DNA from: VFKU01 sp964620045
GTDB taxonomy: Bacteria; Hydrogenedentota; Hydrogenedentia; Hydrogenedentales; GCA-2746185
Assembly: GCA_964620045.1 (NCBI GenBank)
Contig: CAZUJL010000004.1
Span: forward strand, 1 to 64,000
DNA length: 64,000 bases
Direction: 5' to 3'
Shown here piece by piece: positions 1 to 9,504 of the stretch (position 1 is its first letter; every line of letters begins with the position of its first letter). The notes beneath the pieces are model-generated. The model saw only the letters and a list, made by a program, of their open reading frames with translations, ran no database searches and was not told the origin of the DNA. Position numbers and translations under genes: made by a program.

Positions 1-1554
1 GAACGCCTCGCCTTTCGGAATGATCGGTCCCCAGCTCACGTTCAGGAAGTGGTCGATCAGCGTTTCGATATCGTGCATGGTGCGATCTTTGCGCGGCGGC
101 GTCGCGAGCGGATGGTCCGACTTCACGTAGCCTTCCGGCATGTTTTTCATGCACTGCTCGATGATGCGCAGGCTCTGGCGCATTTCTTCGATGCGCACCT
201 GTGCGCGCGCGTAGCAATCGCCCGCCGTCGCCAGCGGCACATCGAATTCGAAATTCTCGAAGCCGGAGTACGGCCGCTTCTTGCGGAAATCCCAATCGTA
301 GCCGCAGGCGCGCAGGCCGGGGCCGGTGACGCCCCACTCGATCGCTTCCTTCACCGTATACGCACCCACGCCGATCACGCGCTTTTTGAAGATCCGGTTC
401 TTCATCAACGCTTCATCGTAATCGCGCAGACGCGCCGGGAAGTAGTCGATAAAGTCCTTCACAAGCCCGTCCCAGCCGCGCGGAAGGTCGTGCGCCACGC
501 CGCCGATGCGGAACCAGCTCGGGTGCATGCGTCCGCCGCAGACCGCCTCGACCACGTCGAAGATGCGCTCGCGGTCGTTGAACATGAAGAAGGTCGGCGA
601 CAGCGCGCCGAGGTCCTGCGCGAACGTGCCGTACCACACGAGGTGGCTCGCGATGCGGAAAAATTCCGACATCATGATGCGGATGACTTGCGCGCGCTGC
701 GGCACCTGAATGCCGGCGAGCTTCTCTACCGCCAGCAGATACGCGAGGTTGTTCATCACGCCGCTGAGGTAGTCGATGCGGTCCGTGTACGGGATGAACG
801 TGTGCCACGTCTGCCGCTCGCCCATTTTCTCGGCGCCGCGGTGGTGGTAGCCAATGTCCGGAATCGCGTTGAGGATTTCCTCGCCGTCGAGCTGCAGGAT
901 GATGCGCAGCAGGCCGTGCGTGCCGGGGTGATGCGGGCCGAGGTTCAGGAACATGTAATCGAATTCGTCGGTACCGCGCTCGAGGCCCCACTCTTCCGGG
1001 CGGAACTGCATCGCTTCCTGTTCGCGCTCGAGTTTCTCGTCGGGCAACTGGAACGGCTCGATTTCCGTCGCGCGCGCGGGATGATCCTTGCGGAGCGGGT
1101 GGCCCACCCACGTATTCGGCATCAGCAGGCGACGCAGATTCGGGTGCCCGCGGAATGTGACGCCGTACATGTCCCACGCTTCGCGCTCATACCAATTCGC
1201 CGCCGGCCAGATATCGCAAATCGTGTCGATGGCGGGCGACTGTCCAGAGAGCGCGACCTTCAACCGCAAGTCTTCATTCCGATCGAAGGAAACGAGATGG
1301 TATGTAACCGTGTAGTCGGCAAACGCCGAGTGGGGCGAACGATCCGCACGCACGCGTTCGTCGATCGCAAACAAATCGTAGAGCAGCGGGTAAGGTCTCG
1401 CGATCCCGCTCTTCAGATGCGCGAGCACGAATTTGATCGACGTCTGGTCAACCCAGAACGTCGGAATGCCGTCGCGCGTTTCCGTGTCCGCACGCAATAC
1501 GTCCGGAAACTTTGCGTTGAGTTCTTCTTGAATGGTGGAGGCGGTAGCGAGCAT
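1..1554 (-). CDS. nuoCD: NADH-quinone oxidoreductase subunit C/D fusion (partial, C-terminus outside window)
   Basis: A single open frame of 518 codons runs off the left edge of the window without a stop. The first ~180 residues are the 30-kDa (NuoC) domain, with the motif NWYEREAWDMYGVTF followed by GHPNLRRLL. After a short linker comes the 49-kDa (NuoD) domain, with NLGPHHPGTHG and IGYHHRGAEKMGE, the quinone-site region of the peripheral arm of complex I. The two domains are fused as in Escherichia coli NuoCD (about 600 residues), so roughly 80 residues are missing. The start is the ATG at 1554, chosen because the NuoC domain begins just after it. The gene is the third of a nuoA-nuoB-nuoCD operon. 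Role: electron transfer from NADH towards quinone at the cytoplasmic face of the membrane. Confidence 0.95.
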   Translation of the reverse strand, partial: MLATASTIQEELNAKFPDVLRADTETRDGIPTFWVDQTSIKFVLAHLKSGIARPYPLLYDLFAIDERVRADRSPHSAFADYTVTYHLVSFDRNEDLRLKVALSGQSPAIDTICDIWPAANWYEREAWDMYGVTFRGHPNLRRLLMPNTWVGHPLRKDHPARATEIEPFQLPDEKLEREQEAMQFRPEEWGLERGTDEFDYMFLNLGPHHPGTHGLLRIILQLDGEEILNAIPDIGYHHRGAEKMGERQTWHTFIPYTDRIDYLSGVMNNLAYLLAVEKLAGIQVPQRAQVIRIMMSEFFRIASHLVWYGTFAQDLGALSPTFFMFNDRERIFDVVEAVCGGRMHPSWFRIGGVAHDLPRGWDGLVKDFIDYFPARLRDYDEALMKNRIFKKRVIGVGAYTVKEAIEWGVTGPGLRACGYDWDFRKKRPYSGFENFEFDVPLATAGDCYARAQVRIEEMRQSLRIIEQCMKNMPEGYVKSDHPLATPPRKDRTMHDIETLIDHFLNVSWGPIIPKGEAF

Positions 1555-1582
1555 CGAAACAGAAGCGGCCGGTCGTGCCGGG

Positions 1583-2218
1583 CTAGATGGTGTCTATGGG
1601 CCGCAAATCTCCCTTCTGTTTACGCTCTTCCCGCTTGAGTTCCCGCATGCAGGGCCGCGCCGGCTTGATGACGTCCTGATCACCGACGACCCAGCTCAGC
1701 GGCCGGCGTTCCTTGCCGATGGTGTCCTGCAGCATGATCAGCGCTTCGAGGAAAGCCTCGGGGCGCGGCGGACAACCGGGCACATACACGTCCACGGGCA
1801 GGAACTTGTCCACGCCCTGCACCACGCTGTAAATGTCGTACATTCCACCGGAATTCGCGCAGGCGCCCATCGAAATCACCCAGCGCGGTTCCATCATCTG
1901 GTCGTACAACTGGCGCACAACGGGCGCCACTTTGATGAACACGGTGCCGGCGACAACCATTACGTCTGCTTCGCGCGGCGTGGCGCGAATCACTTCGGAT
2001 CCGAAACGCGCCAGATCGTATTTGCTGGTGAGGCTGGTCGCCATTTCGACGAAACAGCACGACAGGCCGAAGTTAAACGGCCAAATCGAGTGCTTGCGGC
2101 CCCAACTGACGAGGTCCTGCATGCGCGCGAGCACGACGCTCTCGCGCACGGCTTCGGTCAGCGGCTTCTGAGGGCCGGCGACCTGTTGGCCAGTGGGTTT
2201 TGTGAGGGACCAGTCCAT
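1583..2218 (-). CDS. nuoB: NADH-quinone oxidoreductase subunit B
   Basis: The product has 211 residues, a normal length for NuoB, the complex I subunit that carries the terminal Fe-S cluster N2 next to the quinone site. All four cluster ligands are visible: the adjacent pair in FGLSCCFVEM, the cysteine in SMGACANSGG and the one in VYVPGCPPRPEA. It lies 6 bp downstream of nuoA and 28 bp upstream of nuoCD on the same strand, so the three are almost certainly co-transcribed. The C-terminus carries a Lys/Arg-rich tail, which is common and probably not functional in itself. Confidence 0.97.
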   Translation of the reverse strand: MDWSLTKPTGQQVAGPQKPLTEAVRESVVLARMQDLVSWGRKHSIWPFNFGLSCCFVEMATSLTSKYDLARFGSEVIRATPREADVMVVAGTVFIKVAPVVRQLYDQMMEPRWVISMGACANSGGMYDIYSVVQGVDKFLPVDVYVPGCPPRPEAFLEALIMLQDTIGKERRPLSWVVGDQDVIKPARPCMRELKREERKQKGDLRPIDTI

Positions 2219-2224
2219 CGGCGG

Positions 2225-2599
2225 TTACCTTTTTGCGTCCAGCGCACCCAAGCGCCACAAATAGACGAGCGCCGCGAGCAGCGACAGGACGAACACGGAA
2301 ATCGAAATGTATCCGCCCCAGCCGAGTTCTTTCACGGCGATCGCCCAGGAGTACACGAAGACCGATTCGAGATCGAAGATCACGAAGAAGACGGCGAAGA
2401 GATAGAAGTCGGCCGACATCCGCACCCGCGCGGAACCCGTGGAAGCAATGCCCGACTCGTACGGCTGGATGTTTTTGCGGTTGCGACTACGCCCGCCAAG
2501 CAGATACGAACTCACGACCATGCCTGCGACCAGAACAAAGACCCCGGCAAAGTACACACCGAGGGGCCAAAGTACGGGCAATTCCACATCTAACGGCAT
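2225..2599 (-). CDS. nuoA: NADH-quinone oxidoreductase subunit A
   Basis: This is a 124-residue membrane subunit of complex I with three predicted transmembrane helices (about residues 10-32, 63-85 and 92-112). The family hallmark PYESG is followed by the conserved ADFYLFAVFFVIFDLE segment, the acidic loop and second helix of NuoA. It is the first gene of the nuoA-B-CD operon. The ATG at 2599 has only a weak Shine-Dalgarno match. The 143 bp upstream, to the end of the DedA gene, hold no other gene and presumably contain the operon promoter, though I see no clear -35/-10 pair there. Confidence 0.96.
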   Translation of the reverse strand: MPLDVELPVLWPLGVYFAGVFVLVAGMVVSSYLLGGRSRNRKNIQPYESGIASTGSARVRMSADFYLFAVFFVIFDLESVFVYSWAIAVKELGWGGYISISVFVLSLLAALVYLWRLGALDAKR

Positions 2600-2742
2600 T
2601 CGTGGATGGAATCCCAGCGTTGGCGATTTTCGATTGGAGTAAGGGGAGATGGCCCCCTGCCAGCCGTTCCGGGTTGCGCCGTAGACCCACCCGCGTGCGC
2701 ACCTGGAACGGTCGAAAGTTTAGCGGAATTTCAGCGCCGACT

Positions 2743-3354
2743 TCAAACGCTCGCCTTGCGGCGTTTCCACTGCTGGAAGAACCACCACCCGCCGCCGATC
2801 ACAAGTACAGCAAGCGCGACATAGTCCAGTTGGTGCGTGTACTGCTCGACGAGGTCCCAGCGTTCGCCAAGCCGGACGCCGGCATAGAGCAGGATGACAT
2901 TCCAAATGGTGCCGCCGAGGATCGAGAATACGCAGAAGCGCCAGATGTTCATGTTCGCAACGCCGGCGGGAATCGAAATCAGGTGCCGGACGACGGGCAC
3001 GAAGCGGCAGGTGAAAATGGTGATCTCGCCGCGCTTTTCGAACCAGGACTGCGCGATATCGAGGTGGTGCTTGTCGAGCAAGAGATACTTGCCAAACCGC
3101 AGCACGAGCGGATAGCCGCCCCACTTGCCCATGTAGTATCCCGCGAGCGAGCCGAGCAAGGTGCCGAGCGAGGAGGCCAGCGTGGCGCCCAGGAACGTGA
3201 ACCGGCCCTCCGCCACCAGAAACCCGGCGAACGGCATGACGACTTCAGACGGCACCGGCGCGATCATGCTTTCCAGCGCCATCATCAGCACCAGCCCTGG
3301 ATAGCCCAGGGCGGACATGACCGACGTGATCCACTCTGCGAGCGATTCAACCAC
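2743..3354 (-). CDS. DedA/SNARE-associated family integral membrane protein
   Basis: The product has 203 residues and about five hydrophobic segments. The family's two signature blocks are present: the N-terminal ESMIAPVPSEVVMPFAGF, and the re-entrant-loop motif CRFVPVVRHLISIPAG followed by ANMNIWRF. DedA proteins act in the inner membrane in lipid-carrier recycling (undecaprenyl phosphate or phospholipid flipping) and in membrane homeostasis. The paralog subtype cannot be decided from the sequence. It lies between hppA (39 bp upstream, same strand) and the nuo operon, so it may be read through from hppA. The start at 3354 gives a typical N-terminus. Confidence 0.9.
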   Translation of the reverse strand: MVESLAEWITSVMSALGYPGLVLMMALESMIAPVPSEVVMPFAGFLVAEGRFTFLGATLASSLGTLLGSLAGYYMGKWGGYPLVLRFGKYLLLDKHHLDIAQSWFEKRGEITIFTCRFVPVVRHLISIPAGVANMNIWRFCVFSILGGTIWNVILLYAGVRLGERWDLVEQYTHQLDYVALAVLVIGGGWWFFQQWKRRKASV

Positions 3355-3393
3355 GGATGATCCCTCGTTGCGGGTACGGCTATCGGCTACGGA

Positions 3394-5445
3394 TTAAAAG
3401 AAAATGGGGATCGCGAGAATGGCGACGATATTCGCCACCTTAATCATTGGATTGATCGCGGGGCCGGCTGTGTCCTTATAGGGATCACCGACCGTATCGC
3501 CGGTGACGGCCGCCTGGTGCGCGACCGAGCCCTTGCCGCCGTGGTGACCGCTTTCGATGTACTTCTTGGCGTTGTCCCATGCACCGCCGCTGCTCGTCAT
3601 CGCGAGCCCCACGAAGAGGCCCGTCACGATCGTACCGACCAGCAATCCGCCCAATACGATCGGGCCGAGAACATTCTCGAATACCGCCACGAATACGACG
3701 AAAACGATCGGCAACAAGGCCGGCCAAATCATTTCCAACAGCGCCGCCTTCGTTACGATATCCACGCAGCGGCCGTAGTCGGGCTTTTCTTTTCCGGTCT
3801 TAATGCCCGGCTTCTCTTCAAATTGTCGGCGCACTTCCATCACCACCGCACCGGCCGCCTTGCCTACTGCGTCCATCGTGTAGGCCGTGAACCAGAACGG
3901 GAGCAAGCCGCCAATGAACAGGCCGATGATGACCTTCGGCTCCTGCAACGAGAATTCGAGTGCATCCTTGGCAATGCCAACGTGCTGTTTTAATTCTTCA
4001 ACATACGTGCCGAACAGCACCAACGCCGCCAGACCGGCCGACGCAATCGCGTAACCCTTGGTGACCGCCTTGAGCGTATTGCCGATCGCGTCCAAGCCAT
4101 CGGTAATGTGCCGCACTTCGCTCGGCAGACCGCTCATCACGGCGATACCGCCCGCGTTGTCCGTGATCGGTCCGAACGCGTCCAGCGAAATAATCACGCC
4201 GGCCATGGACAGCATCGCGACCACCGCGATCGCAACGCCATACAGCCCTGCGAAGTTGAAGGAGAGAAGAATCGCCACGCCGATCGCGCCGACTGCCGGC
4301 GCCGTCGCATGTTGGCCCACCGCAAGACCCGCGATCACGTTCGTCGCATGACCTGTCTCGCTCGCCTTCGCAATCTTGCGCACTGGACCACGCTCGGTCG
4401 AGGTGTAGTAATCGGTGATGGCGATCACGAGCGCCGTCATCGCGAGACCGACGAGCGACGCGAAATATAAGTTGGTCGCATTCACGGCAGGAACATCGGC
4501 GAAGACCCATTGGGTCACCGGCCAGTACAACGCCGCCGATACGATGCCGCTGACACCGACGCCCATCGAGAGCACGGGAACCGGCTTGCCCTTCACCAGG
4601 TTCACAATCAAAATGCCCAGGATCGCGCCGAAGATCGAGATCGCGCCGAGCAGCAACGGATACGTTACGTAAGCGGTTATTCCATCAACGGCGTCTTTGC
4701 CCAGCGTTAACGAGCCGATCAAAATCGCGCCGATGATGCTGACGACATACGTCTCGAATACGTCCGCCGCCATGCCTGCGCAGTCGCCGACGTTGTCGCC
4801 GACGTTGTCCGCAATCACGGCCGGGTTACGCGGATCGTCTTCATCCAATCCGGATTCGATCTTGCCCACGAGGTCCGCACCGACGTCGGCGGCTTTGGTG
4901 TAAATACCGCCACCCAGACGGGCGAATACGCTGATGAGGCTGCTGCCGAGCGCGAGACCGATGAGCGAGGTCGTGCTTTGCGTAATGTAGTAAAACACGC
5001 TGACGGACAGCAGGCCGAGGCCGACCACCAGCAGACCCGTGACCGCGCCGCCGTTGAACGCGACCCGCAACGCACGATGCTCGCTGATCGTAGCGCCAAA
5101 GGCCGTGCGCACGTTCGCCATCACGGCGACGCGCATGCCGGCATAGCCCGCGCCCAGCGAACACACCGCGCCGACCACGAAACCGACCGCGACCTCGATC
5201 GGGTCTTTGGGATACCAGATGGCAATCGCGGCCACGATGATCGCGGCGATCACGGATATGGTGATCACCTGGCGATTGAGGTACGCCTTGGCGCCGGCCT
5301 CGATCGCCGCGGCAACTTCCCGCATACGGTCATTTCCAGGCGACGCCGATCGCACAAACGCGAAGAGTGCGCCCGCGCCCACGAGACCCAACAATGCAAC
5401 GCCAATGGCTATCTCAAGTCCATTTTGCGCCAACAACTCAGCCAT
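3394..5445 (-). CDS. hppA: Membrane-bound proton-translocating pyrophosphatase, K+-independent type
   Basis: The product has 683 residues with about 16 hydrophobic segments, the size expected for the M-PPase family, which couples PPi hydrolysis to ion pumping across the cytoplasmic membrane. The PPi/Mg site motif DVGADLVGKIE is followed by the conserved DDPRNPAVIADNVGDNVGD block, and there is a C-terminal DTVGDPYKDTAGPA. At the position that separates subclasses the protein reads GNTLKAVTKG. Lys followed three residues later by Thr is the pattern of K+-independent, H+-pumping enzymes, whereas K+-dependent ones have Ala. A GGAG Shine-Dalgarno lies 8 bp upstream of the ATG at 5445. It may conserve energy alongside the neighbouring complex I. 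Confidence 0.96.
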   Translation of the reverse strand: MAELLAQNGLEIAIGVALLGLVGAGALFAFVRSASPGNDRMREVAAAIEAGAKAYLNRQVITISVIAAIIVAAIAIWYPKDPIEVAVGFVVGAVCSLGAGYAGMRVAVMANVRTAFGATISEHRALRVAFNGGAVTGLLVVGLGLLSVSVFYYITQSTTSLIGLALGSSLISVFARLGGGIYTKAADVGADLVGKIESGLDEDDPRNPAVIADNVGDNVGDCAGMAADVFETYVVSIIGAILIGSLTLGKDAVDGITAYVTYPLLLGAISIFGAILGILIVNLVKGKPVPVLSMGVGVSGIVSAALYWPVTQWVFADVPAVNATNLYFASLVGLAMTALVIAITDYYTSTERGPVRKIAKASETGHATNVIAGLAVGQHATAPAVGAIGVAILLSFNFAGLYGVAIAVVAMLSMAGVIISLDAFGPITDNAGGIAVMSGLPSEVRHITDGLDAIGNTLKAVTKGYAIASAGLAALVLFGTYVEELKQHVGIAKDALEFSLQEPKVIIGLFIGGLLPFWFTAYTMDAVGKAAGAVVMEVRRQFEEKPGIKTGKEKPDYGRCVDIVTKAALLEMIWPALLPIVFVVFVAVFENVLGPIVLGGLLVGTIVTGLFVGLAMTSSGGAWDNAKKYIESGHHGGKGSVAHQAAVTGDTVGDPYKDTAGPAINPMIKVANIVAILAIPIFF

Positions 5446-5802
5446 TTAATCGTCTCCGATTTGTATATTCGATGTTGACTGTTAAGATCACACCTAACGC
5501 GGCAAAACAATACCTTATTTTTCTTCAGTATCCGGGATTTATATAGCGTCTGGAACGTGGCGCCTGGGGGGACTAGCTAAGGCCACGTTCCGTGCGCACC
5601 ACCATAATTGTATGCAGAAATTTCGAGTACCGCAGCCTATCATTCACGAATCGCATCATTCAATATCCACTGCCATTTGCGCCGGGAACCCCTGAGGATT
5701 TAACGGCCCCCGTTAAACCCGCCCATCCGGCCGCCGGTTGCAAGAACCCGACCCGGCTGTCTACGATGCACCTCTTTCCTGTTTGGAGTGCACTTTTTGT
5801 CC
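5446..5802. other. Intergenic region between divergent hppA and patatin gene, with a 10-bp inverted repeat
   Basis: This stretch of 357 bp has no credible gene. It must hold the promoters of both divergent neighbours. A perfect 10-bp inverted repeat, GGAACGTGGC / GCCACGTTCC, lies at 5552-5561 and 5582-5591 with a 20-nt loop. It is not followed by a T-tract on either strand, so it looks more like an operator or mRNA leader structure than a terminator. The part next to hppA (5480-5545) is AT-rich compared with the surroundings. Confidence 0.5.
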
Positions 5803-7242
5803 ATGTACGCCTCTTTTTGTCGATTCGCCAGTATTGCCTGCCTCATGTTGGTCGTCGGGTGCACCACCACACCGGAATACAACCGGCCACTCACGCAATA
5901 TTCACCCTCGTACGGCTACCGCTTTCAAAACCTTGAACCCGGCGAGAACTCCGACGACCTCTTCGTTATTCTGACCTTCTCCGGCGGCGGCACGCGCGCT
6001 TCGGCCTTGTCGCTGGGTGTGCTCGAGAAACTCGCGGCGACGGAGATCGAGTGGAACGGACGGAAGTGCCGGCTGCTCGACGAAGTGGACGTGATCTCCA
6101 GCGTGTCGGGCGGCAGTTTCACGTCGGCGTATTACGGCATGTTCGGCGATCGCATCTTCACCGATTTTCCGCCGAGCCTCTATCGCAAAAACAACAGCAT
6201 CCTGATCAAGCTGGTGCTGAGCCTGCCCAACATGGTCAAGCAGGCCTCGCCGTTTTATAGCCGCACCGACACCGCCGCGAACCAGTACTCCAGCGAACAG
6301 TTTGAGAGCAAGACCTTCGGCGATCTGCTCGCCAAGCACTCACGGCCGTACATCATGATCAACGCAACCGACATGGGCCTGGGCCGGCAGTTCAGCTTCA
6401 CACAGGACTACTTCGATCTTCTTTATTCCGATTTGAACTCGTACCCTCTTGGTTACGCGGTTGCCGCGTCGTCCGCATTTCCGGGTGCCTTCAGCGAACT
6501 TCTGCTCAAAAATTTCGCCAAGGGAACGGACTATGTATTTCCGCCCTGGTACGAACAGCAACTCACCAACAACGACCGCGTGTCCACGCAGTACCGCACC
6601 GCGTCGGACATGTTTGCATACACGGATCCGAAAAAGATTTACGTGCACCTTTCCGACGGCGGCGTGTCGGACAATCTCGGGCTCATGCCGGTACTGGGTA
6701 ATCTCAATGATCCAAGTCACCCCATGGGACTCATACCCACCATTCCGGCGGGAAAAGAACAAAAGATCGTGATCATCGTGGTAAACGCGGCGAGCCGGCC
6801 ACCGGACACGTTGTCGTACCGCGGCGAAACACCCGGCATCTTCAAGATTCTCGGCACGGCCGGAACGACGCCGATGGGCTGGTTCACCGAAGCGCAGCTC
6901 GCGTTTTTGCGCCTGCAGATCCAGTATCTGGAAGGCACCACCGTCACCCCGGAGGGGACCACGCCGCATCCGGGCAGCAACGCAGCGCGTATGCAAAACT
7001 CCGAAGGGCTGCGGAAGTTTTACTTCTCGGAGATCACCTTCTCACGAATCGAGAACGACGAAGATCGCACGTTCTTCCAGACGATACCGACCTCGTTCAC
7101 GCTCGAACCGGAAATGGTCGACCGCCTGCGCGCGGTCGGCGGCACACTGCTCGAAACCGATCCCGCATTTGTGAAACTCATGGACGAGATCGGCGTGAAA
7201 AATGAAACACCCGCGGCCGCTGAACCGGCGGCAACCGAATAA
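5803..7242 (+). CDS. Patatin-like phospholipase lipoprotein
   Basis: A lipoprotein signal peptide opens the protein (basic N-terminus, hydrophobic core, lipobox LVVGC). The patatin fold follows: the oxyanion loop SGGGTRASA, the nucleophile elbow SSVSGGSFTSA (Ser in the GxSxG-like turn) and the catalytic Asp in SDGGVSDNLG. Serine-Asp dyad enzymes of this family hydrolyse acyl esters of phospholipids, and this one should sit at the inner or outer membrane as a lipid-anchored protein. I start it at ATG 5803 (479 residues). A GTG at 5788 is in frame, but it overlaps the only GGAG motif and would extend the signal peptide. The stop codon abuts the stop of the convergent PQQ dehydrogenase with no gap. 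Confidence 0.88.
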   Translation: MYASFCRFASIACLMLVVGCTTTPEYNRPLTQYSPSYGYRFQNLEPGENSDDLFVILTFSGGGTRASALSLGVLEKLAATEIEWNGRKCRLLDEVDVISSVSGGSFTSAYYGMFGDRIFTDFPPSLYRKNNSILIKLVLSLPNMVKQASPFYSRTDTAANQYSSEQFESKTFGDLLAKHSRPYIMINATDMGLGRQFSFTQDYFDLLYSDLNSYPLGYAVAASSAFPGAFSELLLKNFAKGTDYVFPPWYEQQLTNNDRVSTQYRTASDMFAYTDPKKIYVHLSDGGVSDNLGLMPVLGNLNDPSHPMGLIPTIPAGKEQKIVIIVVNAASRPPDTLSYRGETPGIFKILGTAGTTPMGWFTEAQLAFLRLQIQYLEGTTVTPEGTTPHPGSNAARMQNSEGLRKFYFSEITFSRIENDEDRTFFQTIPTSFTLEPEMVDRLRAVGGTLLETDPAFVKLMDEIGVKNETPAAAEPAATE

Positions 7243-9477
7243 TTACTGCGCTGCCTTGAGCTGGGCCTCGCGATCGGCCTTGGCCCGATCGATGATGTAC
7301 GCGTGTATCGCGTCGACGTCCTCCTTGCTCAGGACATCGGCGAAACTAGCCATGCCGTCCTTCGCGAGCACGCCGCCGAGCACGATCTTGTCGAAGTTGT
7401 CGTGCACGGCCTTGGAGGAATAACGCAGATCCGGAAGCACGCCCGCGCCCACCGTAAGCAGACTGTGGCAAACCATGCAGGTGTTTGAATAGAGCGCCTC
7501 GCCCTTCGCAATCATCTCGGGCGTGGCGTTGCTATCGGGCGGAGGCGGAATCTGCGTGAATCGCTTTGCCTCGATTTCGGGCATCGCCGTTTTCCCGCCC
7601 AGCTTGAATGCGAAGAGGTGTCCTTCGTTCACGTGCGTCATCGCCGCAGCCACCGGGGTATCCGCGACGCCGGTGAGCGGAGTGACGCCGCCCCATCCGG
7701 CGAGTACCGCGACATATTGTTCGCCGTTCACGGCATAGCTGATGGCCGGCGCGATGATGCCGACATTGGTCGCCTTGTCCCAGACTTTCTCGCCATTGTC
7801 TGCCCGGTAGGCCACAAAATTTCCGCTGCCCGTGCCCTGGAACACAAGATTACCCGCGGTGGTAAGAAGACCGCCGTTGGTCGGTCCGCCATGCTTCACG
7901 CTCCACACTTCCTTCTGCGCGACCGGATCCCACGCCTTGAGCGTGCCATACATCGGCGGCAATGGCGCGCCTTTGGCCAGCCGCACGTATTCGCCAAAAT
8001 CGACGCCTGTATTCCAATTCGGGCCGGGGCGATAGGCGAAATCCGCGTCGCTCACATACAGCGACGGCAGGCTAATCGTGGGAATGTATACAAGGTGAGT
8101 GTTGGGGTTGTACGCCATCGGATGCCAGTTGTGGCCGCCGTGGCCCGACGGAAACACAAGTTTCGGGCCGTCGGCATAGTCGCCCATGCCCGTCTCGACC
8201 GGCCGCCCGGTTTTCATGTCCACTTCGCTGGCCCAGTTGATGTCGACGTAATTTTTCGCCGACAACAGTTCGCCGGTCTCGCGATCGAGCAGGTAGAAGA
8301 AACCATTTTTCGGAGCCTGCATCAGCACCTTGCGCGGTTTCCCGTCGATATCCATATCGGCCAGGATGATGTGCTGCGTGGCCGTATAGTCCCAATTGTC
8401 GGAGGGCGTCGTCTGGTAGTGCCACTTCAGGCTGCCGGTGTCTGGATCGATCGCCAGAATGCACGAAAGATACAAGTTGTCGCCGCCGCCGGGGCTGCGA
8501 ATTTTTCGGTTCCACGGCGATCCGTTGCCGGTGCCGACGTACAACAGGTGCAGCGCGGGGTCATAAGCCATGGAGTCCCACGCCGTTCCACCGCCTCCGC
8601 CGACCTCCCACCACTTTCCGGTCCAGGTTTTCGCGGCGGCTTCCAGCTCGGGATTTTCAAAAGGCGCGTCGGGGTTGCCGGGAACGGTGTAAAAGCGCCA
8701 CACCTGATCGCCGGTCGCCGCATCGTATGCCGTGATGTATCCGCGCACGCCGTATTCGCTGCCGCCGTTTCCAATGATGACTTTGTCGTCGACAATGCGC
8801 GGCGCGCCCGTGATCGTGTACGGCATGGAAGGATCCGTGGTTTGCTTCTCCCACACCTTCGCGCCCGTGGCCGCGTCCAGCGCGACCAGCCGGCCATCCA
8901 GAGCGCCGAGGTATACCTTTCCTTTCCACACCGCCACGCCGCGGTTGACGACATCGCAACACGCGGCTCGGCCCTTGTCGGGCGACACACCCGGATCGTA
9001 ATTCCACAGCAAGTCGCCCGTGGCCGCATCGAGCGCGACCACCCGGCTCCACGGCAGGGTGATGAACATCGCGCCGTCGATCACGATGGGCGTCGCTTCA
9101 TGGCCGCGGCCCGAACCGGTGGCAAATGCCCACGCGAGACCAAGCTGATTCACGTTGCCGTCGTTGATCTGATCGAGCGGCGAGTATCGCTGTTCGCCAT
9201 ACGTGCGGCCGTGGGACATCCAGTTGCCGGGTTCGGAGTCCGCGTTGCCGATGCGTTCGCCGTCGACGTTGTACTTCGCAGACGCGGCCGCAGTTGCGGG
9301 AGTCGCCGCCTGTGCGGGTGCCGCTTCCGCGGGCGTTGCCGCGGCGGTCGTGGATTCTGCCGGCGCGGCCGGTTCAGATTCGGCGGCCTTTTTCTCGCAC
9401 GCCGCGCCGCACAACACCAGCGCCGTCGCCGAAAAAACTCCAAACAAACGGATCACGCCAGTACGCTTGGTCACCAT
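7243..9477 (-). CDS. PQQ-dependent dehydrogenase with C-terminal cytochrome c domain (quinohemoprotein, lipoprotein)
   Basis: The product has 744 residues. Its N-terminus is a lipoprotein signal ending in a Cys (LCGAAC), followed by an Ala/Pro-rich linker to about residue 70. The eight-bladed PQQ propeller follows, with the vicinal disulfide AACCDVVNRG and the active-site region SDNWDYTATQ. The residue two after the catalytic Asp is Thr, not the extra Asp of lanthanide-type enzymes, so Ca2+ is the likely cofactor metal. Near the C-terminus, CMVCH binds haem c, so electrons from substrate oxidation go to periplasmic cytochromes. The substrate (alcohol or sugar) cannot be told. GGAGG lies 5 bp before the ATG. 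The upstream same-strand neighbour is a flavin monooxygenase. Confidence 0.93.
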   Translation of the reverse strand: MVTKRTGVIRLFGVFSATALVLCGAACEKKAAESEPAAPAESTTAAATPAEAAPAQAATPATAAASAKYNVDGERIGNADSEPGNWMSHGRTYGEQRYSPLDQINDGNVNQLGLAWAFATGSGRGHEATPIVIDGAMFITLPWSRVVALDAATGDLLWNYDPGVSPDKGRAACCDVVNRGVAVWKGKVYLGALDGRLVALDAATGAKVWEKQTTDPSMPYTITGAPRIVDDKVIIGNGGSEYGVRGYITAYDAATGDQVWRFYTVPGNPDAPFENPELEAAAKTWTGKWWEVGGGGGTAWDSMAYDPALHLLYVGTGNGSPWNRKIRSPGGGDNLYLSCILAIDPDTGSLKWHYQTTPSDNWDYTATQHIILADMDIDGKPRKVLMQAPKNGFFYLLDRETGELLSAKNYVDINWASEVDMKTGRPVETGMGDYADGPKLVFPSGHGGHNWHPMAYNPNTHLVYIPTISLPSLYVSDADFAYRPGPNWNTGVDFGEYVRLAKGAPLPPMYGTLKAWDPVAQKEVWSVKHGGPTNGGLLTTAGNLVFQGTGSGNFVAYRADNGEKVWDKATNVGIIAPAISYAVNGEQYVAVLAGWGGVTPLTGVADTPVAAAMTHVNEGHLFAFKLGGKTAMPEIEAKRFTQIPPPPDSNATPEMIAKGEALYSNTCMVCHSLLTVGAGVLPDLRYSSKAVHDNFDKIVLGGVLAKDGMASFADVLSKEDVDAIHAYIIDRAKADREAQLKAAQ

Positions 9478-9504
9478 TGGTTCCTCCGCCGCGCCCAGTC
9501 TTGC

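Noticed and set aside
49..1638. 529-codon open frame on the plus strand over nuoCD
   Set aside because: It is antisense to a clear NuoC/NuoD reading frame. Long antisense frames are common in high-GC genes, and its translation is Arg/His-rich with no known motif.
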